From IMG/VR virus record IMGVR_UViG_3300022690_001351, positions 1-59,243 of that record: a DNA stretch of 59,243 nucleotides; one strand, written 5' to 3'. The position numbers and the translations under genes are program-made. This DNA comes from a virus. The notes beneath the pieces are model-generated. The model did no database searches. It had not been told where the DNA came from and worked only from the letters and a program-made list of their open reading frames with translations. Every line of letters begins with the position of its first letter. The first letter of the stretch is position 1. Shown piece by piece: positions 15,785-24,213 of the stretch.

Positions 15785-17178
15785 TATAACATCCTTATTT
15801 GCGGATTAGCTTCTTGTTTCAATCGTTGCCAGTTTAAATATTGAGACATAGAGTCTACAATATCATCATGCGAGCCGTTTGGAAACTGCATCATCTCATT
15901 AGTTGCATCAGGCAACCAAGGTGCTGATTCTGGTATATACGCATTGCCAGCCTCAATTACTGGTGATGCAAAACTCATTCTAGTAACCTTATCACGCTCA
16001 GGATTGATTTTCAAGATATTCATAGTTCGGTCACCTCTGAACTCTTGTATCAAAGACGTACCAGAGCCTTTGTCTTCAATTAATATGGCATGTGGTTTAT
16101 ATTTACTTGCTAATGATTTACACATTCGTTTTAACTCAGGAAACTCAAGTTTAGCTCGATAGGTGTCAATCCAATAATGCCCCTTAGCCGTCTGCAACCA
16201 CGTTGTACATACTGAATAGTCACTACCTGTATTGTCCTTCATAGCCGTATCCCATGACTGAATAACCATAGTAACAGCCTTATCATCTGGCTGTATATTA
16301 AATCGTTTAAACCAATCTATTTTTATCATGCCTCCACCTAATGGGGCAGGGCGTTGTTGATATTGACCAGCATATGCATATTCTCCTAATGCAATTCGTT
16401 CTTGTTTTAATTCGTTTTCTCCGTCACGTTCTGGATGTAATAAATCTCCCTCTTGGCGTGTTTGTTCAACTATACCAAAACATATAATTGTTTTTTTTTC
16501 AGCAGTCGCAGGTAAGCATACTAATTCATAACCTCCTTTTTCTTGTAGATGTCCTGTTAAATCTGACTCATGCATCCTTTGCATTATAACGATTTTGACT
16601 GCTTTTTTTTTATTATTTACCCTTGGACTTAAAGTCTGATCATACCAGTCAAGAGCAGTCTGTCTTTTTGTCTCGCTCTGAGCATCTAAGACATTATGTA
16701 AATCATCAGCAATAATATAATCACCCCCTTCGCCTGTTATCGCACCACCGACTGAGGTTGCATTTCTAAATCCATGCCTTGTCGTTGTAATCAATTCTTG
16801 AGTATTTTCAACTCTACTAAATTGTGTAGCAGGAAATAGTCGTCTATACCAATCTGATTCCATCGTTAATCTTGTTTGATTTGTTAATTTTTTAACTAAC
16901 TTATAACCATAACTAGCTACAATAATTTTAGTGCTGGGATTATGTCCAAGCAGAAAAGCTGGAAATGCTACGCTTACAGAAATTGATTTGAGACATCGAG
17001 GTGGTATATTAATTATCAGGCGTTTAATCTGACCTGCTTTACAAGCGTTAAGATACTCTGCTATTAAATCTATATGCCAATTGTGCAAATATTCAGTTAA
17101 AGGGTCTACCGTTGCAAAAGTCTGTTGAATAAAAAGGGATAAATTAGAACGCAATGTATCATTCATTCTCTTCTTCAT
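15784..17178 (-). CDS. terL: Terminase large subunit
   Basis: 464 residues. ATPase motif NIPPRCLKSISVSVAFPAFL (Walker A variant PPR-x-x-KS of this family), Walker B DYIIADDLHN, and coupling region VIMQRMHESDLTGHL. The nuclease domain begins VIQSWDTAM and includes AILIEDKGSG and a C-terminal HDDIVDSMSQ. It packages DNA by cutting and translocating it through the portal. The nuclease start is copied in the small protein at 12691. Confidence 0.92.
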   Translation of the reverse strand: MKKRMNDTLRSNLSLFIQQTFATVDPLTEYLHNWHIDLIAEYLNACKAGQIKRLIINIPPRCLKSISVSVAFPAFLLGHNPSTKIIVASYGYKLVKKLTNQTRLTMESDWYRRLFPATQFSRVENTQELITTTRHGFRNATSVGGAITGEGGDYIIADDLHNVLDAQSETKRQTALDWYDQTLSPRVNNKKKAVKIVIMQRMHESDLTGHLQEKGGYELVCLPATAEKKTIICFGIVEQTRQEGDLLHPERDGENELKQERIALGEYAYAGQYQQRPAPLGGGMIKIDWFKRFNIQPDDKAVTMVIQSWDTAMKDNTGSDYSVCTTWLQTAKGHYWIDTYRAKLEFPELKRMCKSLASKYKPHAILIEDKGSGTSLIQEFRGDRTMNILKINPERDKVTRMSFASPVIEAGNAYIPESAPWLPDATNEMMQFPNGSHDDIVDSMSQYLNWQRLKQEANPQIRML

Positions 17179-17180
17179 GC

Positions 17181-17996
17181 CTACACCGTTCTGAATTCAG
17201 TATATCCCATTGTTACAATTCTGATGCCAGCGGTTGAATTTGTATCTCTGCTTCTGATTTGAGAGGACGCATCTGTAAGAACTTGCATAGGCAACATACG
17301 AGCCTCTGATGCACCACCACCTGCTACATTACCTGATAGCGAACCCAAAGGTGAAGTAGTTATGGAAGGAGCCAAATCTGGTATATTAGGTGAAGACAGG
17401 AAATGTACACCATCATCTACTGTAGCAAAATTATAAGCATTAATTTGAGCTAATGTTTTTTTGCCTAACGGGGTACTAACAGGTCTAAGTACCGCTGCTG
17501 CTGTACCAATATTTCCAACATCTACATCAAGAGGAGGTGCATTCCACTGTATAAAAAGACCACCACCATTAGTTTCTATTGATACAAACCCTATTATATT
17601 AGCAGAACTGTCAGTTAAAACTGATCCAACATTTCTGAATGTACTAAAACCAGTTGCATCATTCAATAAGTTGATTGCTGATAGATTAGAATCAAATCCA
17701 GCATCAACAACTGCATCACTAGTACGACCGATAATAAATTTATGATACCAAGTATTAGCCGCGAGAGATAACGCACTTGGAAAGCCGCCTTGATTATCTC
17801 CTTCTGCAAAATCAACATCTATTTTTTTTGTGATTGGTGACGCTCTCTCCAGAGATGCCGTGCCGTCACTACTCCTTGCTCCACCTGCGGATATAGTTAT
17901 ATCATGATCAGGATCACCTCCTGCAACTGATGGTACGAAGCCGCTTAAAGCTCCTCTTAGTGATCGACCGCCTGTTCTAAATGCTGATGCTGACAT
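17181..17996 (-). CDS. Tail-fibre or appendage protein
   Basis: 271 residues from ATG 17996 (GGGGGGT just upstream; the frame is open beyond it). Low-complexity Gly/Ser/Ala regions, GGARSSDGTASLERASPI, NTWYHKFIIG, and a C-terminal segment TAGIRIVTMGYTEFRT. Composition and position after the fibre gene suggest a distal tail-fibre subunit. Confidence 0.6.
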   Translation of the reverse strand: MSASAFRTGGRSLRGALSGFVPSVAGGDPDHDITISAGGARSSDGTASLERASPITKKIDVDFAEGDNQGGFPSALSLAANTWYHKFIIGRTSDAVVDAGFDSNLSAINLLNDATGFSTFRNVGSVLTDSSANIIGFVSIETNGGGLFIQWNAPPLDVDVGNIGTAAAVLRPVSTPLGKKTLAQINAYNFATVDDGVHFLSSPNIPDLAPSITTSPLGSLSGNVAGGGASEARMLPMQVLTDASSQIRSRDTNSTAGIRIVTMGYTEFRTV

Positions 17997-17997
17997 A

Positions 17998-18516
17998 TTA
18001 TACCCCCCAAGAAAAATTATCTGAATCACCCGTAACATCGTAAGCATCAATTGAAGTAACGTCTGTAAGCACCTCAATTGCTTGTTGATGTTCGTGTTTA
18101 ATATCACGTAGTAATTGGTCTTTATTGGCAATCTTTTTTTGTAAGGCTTTTAAATTGGTTAAAGTCAAACTAGTTACATTCCCATCATCAAAATACCAAA
18201 TTACATCACTAAGATTACTATCATTTGTAACTAAAGTAATTTTATTTTGAATTCCATTTAATGAAGCGTCATTTACAATCACATTGTTTTCATTATAAAC
18301 AACTGTGCGTACCGTCTTATCATTATATTGTTTTTCTAACTCAGACAGTTTATTTGCTTTAGTTTCTTCTAAATCACACACGGGACCGGGTGTATTACCT
18401 GCGTCAATCCAGTCTAATATTGCCTGATGATTTTCCTCCTCATTATTTGGAACAGTCATATTGCCATTAACAAAATAAGAGCCGTTTTCTAATAATTTTA
18501 CTGATGTTATGTCCAT
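17998..18516 (-). CDS. Tail-fibre assembly-type protein (DUF4376-like)
   Basis: 172 residues. The N-terminal part (AILDWIDAGNTPGP) is typical of fibre-assembly proteins. The C-terminal part (INDASL-like VNDASLNGIQNKITLV, IWYFDDGNVTSLTLTNLKAL) matches DUF4376. It lies between two fibre genes and overlaps neither. Probably a chaperone or fibre-tip component. Confidence 0.65.
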   Translation of the reverse strand: MDITSVKLLENGSYFVNGNMTVPNNEEENHQAILDWIDAGNTPGPVCDLEETKANKLSELEKQYNDKTVRTVVYNENNVIVNDASLNGIQNKITLVTNDSNLSDVIWYFDDGNVTSLTLTNLKALQKKIANKDQLLRDIKHEHQQAIEVLTDVTSIDAYDVTGDSDNFSWGV

Positions 18517-18523
18517 AATCTTA

Positions 18524-20290
18524 CTATAATGTTATTGCGTATCTGCTGCTTGCAGTATAAGTAAATTGAATAAAATCGTCAGCCGCTCCAGTAAATGCCT
18601 GTAAAAATGCCTCATCATTTTGTTGTGCAATGCCTGCAATCAAGGCAACCCCAGCGGTTTTGGTTGTAACGATTGTAGGCGAAGAACGCATAAATGTTGG
18701 ATATTTTACATTTTGTCGTTGTATTTGTGTAGCTGATGCAACAGGAAGTATATAAAATTGATCAACACCTACACGCTCGTGATAAAATCTTTGAGCCAAA
18801 TCCAACTCAGTACCTTTTTGTCTTCGCTCAAATTCTGTTACAACACTGTTTATCTCAAATTGTGCTTTTGAAAAATGATATATAAATGTTATTCCTGTGG
18901 GTAATACTAAAAAGAATTCCAATCGATCATTTCCAGCTGAGCCTAATGTCTTTCCTGAGATGCTTGGTATAGTAACTGTTGCAGTAAATAATTGTTCTGC
19001 GGTTGTAATATTTAAAGTTGTACCATCGGTATCTACGCTGGTACTAGGTGAACCACCAGTGCCAAAGTTCTGTCTGAATCTTGGTATAACATTAATTGCG
19101 GTATTTGCTAATGCAAAAAATGAAACAGTTACCTGCTGATTACCAGCCGCAGTGCGGACGCTCTCAATTCCTTGAGCGACAAAAGGACTGACAGATGTTG
19201 CTGCTCCAGATTGATCATGCTGATAAAAGAACTCAGGCTCGCCAGGTACATCGGTCTGTCCTAAAGTAAACGGCTGTTGTGATTGTGTATAACTACCATC
19301 ACCACCTGATCCAATCCACTGATCCATCACATAGACATTATTAGTAGTTGATGACGTACCAACGGCTGATTCTTGTATTATATCAAACTCAGGATTTATA
19401 AATAGATTTTTTCTAGCTTTAGTCTGTTCTTGGTCAAGGATTTCCTGCCCCCTCATATTAAAGAAATAGCCTGATGATGTGCTATCGCCATATAGAATAG
19501 GCTTGCTTATTTGTGTAACGCCTGTAGGCTCTGAACTTGTTAATACACCTGCTGATGTAGCAGATAAAAAGAAAAAAGTGCCAGCCGCCAGTCCTGATAA
19601 TCCTTCTATAAATCCACCAACAGTTAGTATCAAAGCATTCGCATCTGGAACGCCACTTATTATTCCTACAACTTCCGCATTAGTTGTGGTGTCCGCCTGA
19701 GCTAATACGTAATCTCCTGCCAAGTTTTGACGAACAACATTGCCAGCTACAAGTCCATGCCCTGGTTGAATTATTGATCTTCTAAGAGTTCCACCAGTGC
19801 CACCATTGACTCTTATTACTCGAATTACATCATTAGGCTCGTCAAATTTGCATTCAATATGTCTGTTAGCAGGGATAGCCCCAGCAACAAGATTTGTAAC
19901 TCCATCCGCTGCTTTTGCCTGTTTCGCAGCAAGAGTACCAACTTTTATAGTAACAGCCGAAGATGTATTGGCATTAGGGGTTAGAAATTCGATTTTCATA
20001 TCGTCCAAATATTTGAACGGAACTTTGTTCGTCCCATTACTACCAAGAGGATCGTTATTTATAGGATTCAAAACATAAGCATTTGCAATTCCACTATCAA
20101 CATAGGCCGTTGCATTTGCCGCCATACCAACCATAGCAATACTTCCTTGGTTATGATTACTTTTGTTTGGAGTTTGCCCTGAGTCAATTATAGGCTGATC
20201 TACTTCCTCTGTTATAGAATTTAGATAATCATCCTCAGCTTGTGGCTGCTCATTATTTTTAAATTTTGCTGCTGGCGAAGTTATTGACAT
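18524..20290 (-). CDS. Tail fibre protein
   Basis: 588 residues. Beta-rich repetitive body; GHGLVAGNVVRQNLAGDYVL is a common fibre or capsid-appendage segment. The C-terminal half resembles a carbohydrate-binding-like domain (QFEINSVVTEFERRQKGTEL, typical of phage fibre ends). The ATG has no ribosome site but an AT-rich leader. Likely receptor-binding. Its start is divergent from the tRNA-Glu promoter. Confidence 0.7.
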   Translation of the reverse strand: MSITSPAAKFKNNEQPQAEDDYLNSITEEVDQPIIDSGQTPNKSNHNQGSIAMVGMAANATAYVDSGIANAYVLNPINNDPLGSNGTNKVPFKYLDDMKIEFLTPNANTSSAVTIKVGTLAAKQAKAADGVTNLVAGAIPANRHIECKFDEPNDVIRVIRVNGGTGGTLRRSIIQPGHGLVAGNVVRQNLAGDYVLAQADTTTNAEVVGIISGVPDANALILTVGGFIEGLSGLAAGTFFFLSATSAGVLTSSEPTGVTQISKPILYGDSTSSGYFFNMRGQEILDQEQTKARKNLFINPEFDIIQESAVGTSSTTNNVYVMDQWIGSGGDGSYTQSQQPFTLGQTDVPGEPEFFYQHDQSGAATSVSPFVAQGIESVRTAAGNQQVTVSFFALANTAINVIPRFRQNFGTGGSPSTSVDTDGTTLNITTAEQLFTATVTIPSISGKTLGSAGNDRLEFFLVLPTGITFIYHFSKAQFEINSVVTEFERRQKGTELDLAQRFYHERVGVDQFYILPVASATQIQRQNVKYPTFMRSSPTIVTTKTAGVALIAGIAQQNDEAFLQAFTGAADDFIQFTYTASSRYAITL

Positions 20291-20367
20291 AACAAGATAT
20301 AATTATATTGACTAATTACATTTTATAAGTAAAAAAAAATAATGCAAGGTTTTTTTGTAATTAACAC

Positions 20368-20396
20368 TTGACAAGTCGCCGCCCATGGTGTAGAAA
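20368..20396 (+). promoter_or_regulatory. Conserved-spacer promoter, copy 3
   Basis: TTGACA (20368-20373), spacer AGTCGCCGCCCATGGTG (17 bp, one difference from copy 1) and TAGAAA (20391-20396). Transcription would start about 4-6 bases before the tRNA-Glu gene. Confidence 0.8.
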
Positions 20397-20406
20397 TAAA
20401 ATTTAT

Positions 20407-20478
20407 GCCCCCTTCGTCTATCGGTTAGGACATCAGGTTTTCAATCTGAGTAGGCAAGTTCGATTCTTGCAGGGGGTA
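20407..20478 (+). tRNA. tRNA-Glu (anticodon TTC)
   Basis: 72 bases folding as a standard cloverleaf. Acceptor GCCCCCT with AGGGGGT, D stem GTCT/GGAC, anticodon stem TCAGG/TCTGA with loop TTTTCAA (anticodon TTC), T stem GCAAG/CTTGC with loop TTCGATT. No CCA is encoded. It lies 10 bases after its promoter and 3 bases before the convergent DUF2313 gene. Confidence 0.93.
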
Positions 20479-20481
20479 CAT

Positions 20482-21084
20482 TTAAGTATTAAAAAACAAG
20501 ATACCAACATTAGCAGGCTTTAATATCCCGAATATGCACTGTAATATACTCTGTTGACCAATTGCAGCAGGTGTAAAAGGTACATCATAAGGTGGTACTT
20601 CTGGTATAATGCCATCCCCTCTAACTACCATAATAAACCTTGATGCAGGTGATTTTGTAGGAATAAAAGGTACACAATAAGGAGGAAATGCCTCATCTTG
20701 AAGTGGAGTCACGGTTACAACAAATCCGAGTAACAAGGCTATCTCTTCAAATTGTTCTTGTGTTGATACTCCGCTAGCACGTAATTTAATTATAATATTG
20801 GCACGTCGCTCTTCTATGGTTGGTGCGATTGTAAAACACGCATCAGGAATACCAACAGCAGACTCCCATTCTTCTATAAATAACGTTGTATTAAATATAT
20901 TATGCTCTTCAGCAACAGTTGCAATTTTATTCTCATCTCTTACAAATTCTTTAGAAAAAGCGGTGAATAAATTGTGTATATTACTATCAGGAATGTTTTT
21001 TTGATCAAATAATTTACCTAGTGGTAAAAAACTTACAGAAATCTGTGTATGATCTACTAATGTATTTCTATTAAATTTTACCAT
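20482..21084 (-). CDS. Tail protein, DUF2313 (Mu gp48 / YmfQ-like)
   Basis: 200 residues. KLFDQKNIPDSNIHNLFTAF, FIEEWESAVGIPDACF, then ERRANIIIKLRASGVSTQEQ and a beta-rich end (YDVPFTPAAIGQQ) match the DUF2313 baseplate protein that follows baseplate J in Mu-like phages. Here it is 15 kb from the baseplate J gene (36122-37669), so the tail operon has been split. The start has no clear ribosome site. Confidence 0.8.
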   Translation of the reverse strand: MVKFNRNTLVDHTQISVSFLPLGKLFDQKNIPDSNIHNLFTAFSKEFVRDENKIATVAEEHNIFNTTLFIEEWESAVGIPDACFTIAPTIEERRANIIIKLRASGVSTQEQFEEIALLLGFVVTVTPLQDEAFPPYCVPFIPTKSPASRFIMVVRGDGIIPEVPPYDVPFTPAAIGQQSILQCIFGILKPANVGILFFNT

Positions 21085-21101
21085 AAATATAATTTATTGT
21101 A

Positions 21102-21131
21102 TTGACACGCTCGGCGATGACATGGTACTAT
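21102..21131 (+). promoter_or_regulatory. Loose member of the conserved-spacer promoter family
   Basis: TTGACA (21102-21107) and TACTAT (21126-21131) with an 18-bp spacer that ends in CATGG. The spacer differs from the main family except for its TG near the -10. It precedes the gene at 21171, so a start codon placed at the -35 TTG would be wrong. Confidence 0.6.
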
Positions 21132-21170
21132 ATATTGTACTACAATCTCAATAAAAATCAAGATGTACAA

Positions 21171-21680
21171 ATGGTTACTGCAAGATATACAAAAAATAAG
21201 ACAGCAAAAGGGTATACGAGAATATCGTTATGGATTCCAACATCAGAAAAAGATGAAATTAATTCATATATTGAATTTAAAAGGGATCGTTGGGAATGCG
21301 AGACTGGCACAGGATTTAATAGTAACAAAAAAAAAGAATTAATGAATGCTATTGAGGAACTGTATCATGACGGTTCTGACTTAGAATCTATTGCTAGACA
21401 ACTTAATGATCGTGGTTTTACAGGAATGTATGGGGGCATCTTGTATGCTAGACAAATAAAAAGGCTGTGGAGAAGTGAAACAGGAATAGAAATTGATTCT
21501 GATAGAAAAAATGAGTTGATAAATATAGTAAAAAAATTACACAAAGACGGTTGTGACTTTGAATCTATCGCTTCTCAACTTCGCAAGCTTGGTTTTAAAG
21601 GTCATAATTTACATAGAAAACAAATCCAAAGATATTTAGATATGAAACAATCCCTTGACAAGTCACCACCCATCATGTAG
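21171..21680 (+). CDS. Putative DNA-binding regulator with two recombinase-like helical repeats
   Basis: 169 residues from ATG 21171. The front part (GYTRISLWIPTSEKDEINSY) resembles a ribbon-helix-helix strand and helix. Two repeats follow: ELMNAIEELYHDGSDLESIA, then RQLNDRGFTG, and ELINIVKKLHKDGCDFESIA, then SQLRKLGFKG. They resemble the helical region of serine recombinases (IA-x-x-LN-x-x-G), but no catalytic domain is present. The last codons overlap the promoter of the next tRNA (21655-21683), so the -35 and spacer are coding. Possible regulator of the promoter family. Confidence 0.55.
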   Translation: MVTARYTKNKTAKGYTRISLWIPTSEKDEINSYIEFKRDRWECETGTGFNSNKKKELMNAIEELYHDGSDLESIARQLNDRGFTGMYGGILYARQIKRLWRSETGIEIDSDRKNELINIVKKLHKDGCDFESIASQLRKLGFKGHNLHRKQIQRYLDMKQSLDKSPPIM

Positions 21681-21683
21681 TGT
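21655..21683 (+). promoter_or_regulatory. Conserved-spacer promoter, copy 4 (inside the end of a gene)
   Basis: TTGACA (21655-21660), spacer AGTCACCACCCATCATG and TAGTGT (21678-21683). It encodes the last residues (LDKSPPIM) and stop of the upstream gene, so it has been fitted into coding sequence. It drives the tRNA-Met-like gene and, probably, the RNA ligase. Confidence 0.85.
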
Positions 21684-21689
21684 ATACAA

Positions 21690-21788
21690 GTCGGAGTAGC
21701 TCAGTTGGTTAGAGCGGCGGTTCATAATATTTAGACCCATGGATCGATTATGAGGTGTAGGTCGGGGGTTCGAGTCCTCCTTCCGACA
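21690..21788 (+). tRNA. tRNA-Met(CAU)-like gene with about 25 extra bases in the anticodon arm
   Basis: The acceptor stem (GTCGGAG / TTCCGAC), D arm (GCTC/GAGC, loop AGTTGGTTA), variable part AGGTC and T arm (GGGGG/CCTCC, loop TTCGAGT) are standard. Between them lie 43 bases where 18 are usual. GCGGT (21717-21721) pairs weakly with GGTGT (21754-21758). Next, TCATAAT (21722-21728), which holds the CAT anticodon, is complementary to ATTATGA (21747-21753), leaving an 18-base loop. The anticodon would be buried in a long stem unless the insert is removed. It may be an intron-like insert, a decoy or a decayed tRNA. The RNA ligase gene lies just downstream. Confidence 0.6.
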
Positions 21789-21808
21789 TTAACATTTAGG
21801 AGGTTACA

Positions 21809-22996
21809 ATACAGACATTTCCATCAATTTCACAATTTCATTCCGTTAGAAAGTATTTAAAAAAGAATGCTTTAGATTTTGACATTCAATATCGAGCAAA
21901 GATTAAACTACATGGTTGTAATGTTGGTGTGCAATATGCTAATGATGGTCGTATTTATGCTCAATCTCGCAATGGCATCATTACACCTAAAGATGATCTT
22001 TTTGGTTTTGCAGCTTGGATTGGAGAAAACATTGATTGGTTTAGATTGCAATTTAAGTATATAGATAAATCTGTTCGTCCTATAACTATCTTTGGTGAGT
22101 GGTGCGGTAAAGGGATTCAAAAAAATACAGCCATAAATAAAATTGATCGAAAGATTTTTGCCATTTTTGCTATTCAATTTGAAGACTCTATTATGGTAGA
22201 ACCCAAAGCTATTGACGCACATTTAAACAAGGATTTAGCAGTATGGGAGTCTTCTCTACAGCCAGATAATCTATATATTTTACCATGGTTTGAAGAACGC
22301 TTACCATTGTTTACAAGTCTCTTAGGCGTATCAAATCTTAATATTATGTATAATAATGATTGTTCTATAAAAGAGGCTGTAGATTATCTTAATGATTGTG
22401 TAACTAAGATTGAAAAATGCGATCCTTGGGTTAAAAAAGTTTTTGATATTGAGGGAATTGGAGAGGGATTAGTTTGGTATCCATGTCTTGAAAAATCTCT
22501 TTGGGATGTCGACTTCGAAAAAACTAGTCAAGATATGTCCAAAAGTTTTGTTCAATATGATTCTTGGTCTAAAGATGTATTCGGCTGCATATCAAAAATT
22601 GGGAAAGGGACGGTTTTAGAATCCTATGTAAAAGACGGCTTTATAGAGTCAGGTGAATTTTCTAAATATGTCTTTAAAGTCAAAGGTAAAGCACATAAAG
22701 TAAATACCTCAAAAACTGCCGTGCAACTTGATCCTGATGTTTTAAAAAATATTAATGAATTTGTAGACAAGTTTGCAACTGAAAATCGTTTCATGCAAGG
22801 TGTTTGTGAAATCAATAATGGCAATCCTATATTTGAACAAAAATTAATTGGCAAGTTTATTGGTTGGGTGTCTAAAGATATTAAGAAGGAATCCGCCGCA
22901 GAGCTAGAAGTTAGCGGGTTAATCTGGCAACAAATAAATAATAAAATTACACAGCGTAGCCGTGAGTGGTATATCAAAAAATTAGAGGAGGTTTAA
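21809..22996 (+). CDS. RNA ligase (Rnl2-type nucleotidyltransferase) with a non-standard start
   Basis: 395 residues if it begins at ATA 21809, which is 5 bases after AGGAGG; the frame is open from 21800 and has no ATG, GTG or TTG until GTG 21929. Motif I IKLHGCNVG with the catalytic Lys lies at about residue 33, so a start at 21929 would lose it. Motif III IFGEWCGKGIQ, motif IV EGLVWYP and motif V FKVKGKAH follow in order. It seals RNA ends using ATP. It begins 20 bases after the odd tRNA and probably shares its transcript. The last 15 bases overlap the convergent gene. Confidence 0.85.
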   Translation: MQTFPSISQFHSVRKYLKKNALDFDIQYRAKIKLHGCNVGVQYANDGRIYAQSRNGIITPKDDLFGFAAWIGENIDWFRLQFKYIDKSVRPITIFGEWCGKGIQKNTAINKIDRKIFAIFAIQFEDSIMVEPKAIDAHLNKDLAVWESSLQPDNLYILPWFEERLPLFTSLLGVSNLNIMYNNDCSIKEAVDYLNDCVTKIEKCDPWVKKVFDIEGIGEGLVWYPCLEKSLWDVDFEKTSQDMSKSFVQYDSWSKDVFGCISKIGKGTVLESYVKDGFIESGEFSKYVFKVKGKAHKVNTSKTAVQLDPDVLKNINEFVDKFATENRFMQGVCEINNGNPIFEQKLIGKFIGWVSKDIKKESAAELEVSGLIWQQINNKITQRSREWYIKKLEEV

Positions 22997-23227
22997 ATGA
23001 GTGGTTTTTTTAAGGCATGGAATGTGAGCTTCTTTAAAAGCTTCAGCATGTCCCTGAGCAAAGGCTTCGGCTAAAATTACTATATTCCGATTATCAGTCG
23101 GTGTGGCTGTGGCTGCACAGGGTTCAGCAAGCATACAAGCCGAATAGGCTTCATTAAAAGTTGCACTTTGACAAACAGCATCATAAGCTGCATTATACCG
23201 ATCGCCAGCTTTTTTTGTCATACTCAT
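22982..23227 (-). CDS. Small Ala-rich helical protein
   Basis: 81 residues from ATG 23227, which overlaps the preceding stop as ATGA. Rich in Ala, Cys and Tyr (AYDAVCQSATFNEAYSACML), ending in a helix with His and Glu. It overlaps the end of the RNA ligase gene on the other strand. Function unknown. Confidence 0.5.
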   Translation of the reverse strand: MSMTKKAGDRYNAAYDAVCQSATFNEAYSACMLAEPCAATATPTDNRNIVILAEAFAQGHAEAFKEAHIPCLKKTTHLNLL

Positions 23228-23784
23228 TTCAATACATCCATAAAAGAAGCACAAGTTTTAGTTGCCTTTTGAAAACCATCAAAAGCAATGTCGATATCTT
23301 TGTTGTTTTGAGCAATTGCAGTCACCATAGTTCTATGAGAGGATTCATAGGATTTATAGTCTTCTGAGGTAAAATAGGCTTCATAGCTTTTGTCAGCAAT
23401 AGATGCCTGCTTTGTATGGAGCCGTGCCATTATTTCACTTGCATCCATTATAGTTTTTCCTGCCGCAATAAGTTTATCATATTTATCATCATGAAGAACT
23501 GCCCTAAAAGATATCCAAGCCGCCACAGTTGCGGTGTAATAATCCGCATTAGCAGATGCAGCCTTACTCGCCGCCTTTAACTTATCTGGCATATCAACCT
23601 TTTTAGCTACATTCTCAGCGGCGTCAGCCTCTTCACGTTTCTCGACAAGCATCATCATAGCATCGGTCATAATGAACATAAGATCAGCGTCAGCAACATC
23701 ATAATTGCCAGCCTTAACGTCAGCCCTGTAACCAATCTCAGCCTCATTAAGTGTTTTAAGTGCTTCTGTTATAACTTTATCCAT
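23224..23784 (-). CDS. Ala-rich helical protein
   Basis: 186 residues, almost wholly helical with heptad-like Ala/Leu patterns (KLKAASKAASANADYYTATV). AAAGGAAAT precedes the ATG. It resembles in style, not clearly in sequence, the Ala-rich proteins at 546 and 35752. Function unknown. Confidence 0.55.
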   Translation of the reverse strand: MDKVITEALKTLNEAEIGYRADVKAGNYDVADADLMFIMTDAMMMLVEKREEADAAENVAKKVDMPDKLKAASKAASANADYYTATVAAWISFRAVLHDDKYDKLIAAGKTIMDASEIMARLHTKQASIADKSYEAYFTSEDYKSYESSHRTMVTAIAQNNKDIDIAFDGFQKATKTCASFMDVLK

Positions 23785-23805
23785 GGCATTTCCTTTATTA
23801 AATTA

Positions 23806-24129
23806 TTATCTCCAAATCTCCACATCAACACCATAAATTGCCTTAACCATTTTACGTTTTAACATAGATACTACAGTATCAACGCCCTTGCTGTCAATGA
23901 CTCTTTCTCTATTTTCTTTTATATCAAAAAATCTAAAGTCTGCTTTATAAAAACCAATCTTTACATCATTAATAATCAAGTCATATCTCGGCTGCAACTC
24001 AAGGTCTTTAATTGCACCTGCTCGCACAAGCAATTTCAAGTCACTGTAATGTTTACCTTCTAGTTTACTGTCAAAAGTAATATTGTCTATTTTTATTTTG
24101 ATATTTTTGTACTTTGATTTATGGGGCAT
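23806..24129 (-). CDS. DUF1064 nuclease-like protein
   Basis: 107 residues. FDSKLEGKHYSDLKLLVRAG, then LELQPRYDLI, then KADFRFFD and VIDSKGVDT match DUF1064. That family has the fold of restriction-type endonucleases and Holliday-junction resolvases, with Glu/Asp/Lys catalytic residues (E of KLEG, D of ADF, D and K of DSKG). Likely role in recombination intermediates or DNA processing. Its start is divergent from the cassette at 24320. Confidence 0.75.
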   Translation of the reverse strand: MPHKSKYKNIKIKIDNITFDSKLEGKHYSDLKLLVRAGAIKDLELQPRYDLIINDVKIGFYKADFRFFDIKENRERVIDSKGVDTVVSMLKRKMVKAIYGVDVEIWR

Positions 24130-24184
24130 AACTCTATATAATCAGATAAAAAAGATAAAACAATAAATATTTTTTAATTACTGC

Positions 24185-24213
24185 TTGACAAGTCACCACA
24201 TAACATGTAGTAT
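24185..24213 (+). promoter_or_regulatory. Conserved-spacer promoter, copy 5 (second spacer type)
   Basis: TTGACA (24185-24190), spacer AGTCACCACATAACATG and TAGTAT (24208-24213). This spacer type is also found at 34422 and 45330. It opens the 24320-26246 cassette. Confidence 0.88.

Noticed and set aside
21102-21170. Longer form of the regulator starting at TTG 21102
   Set aside because: That TTG is the -35 box of a promoter, and there is no ribosome site; ATG 21171 is more likely.
21171-21680. Serine recombinase or integrase
   Set aside because: The helical repeats resemble recombinase modules, but the catalytic domain with its Ser and Arg residues is absent.
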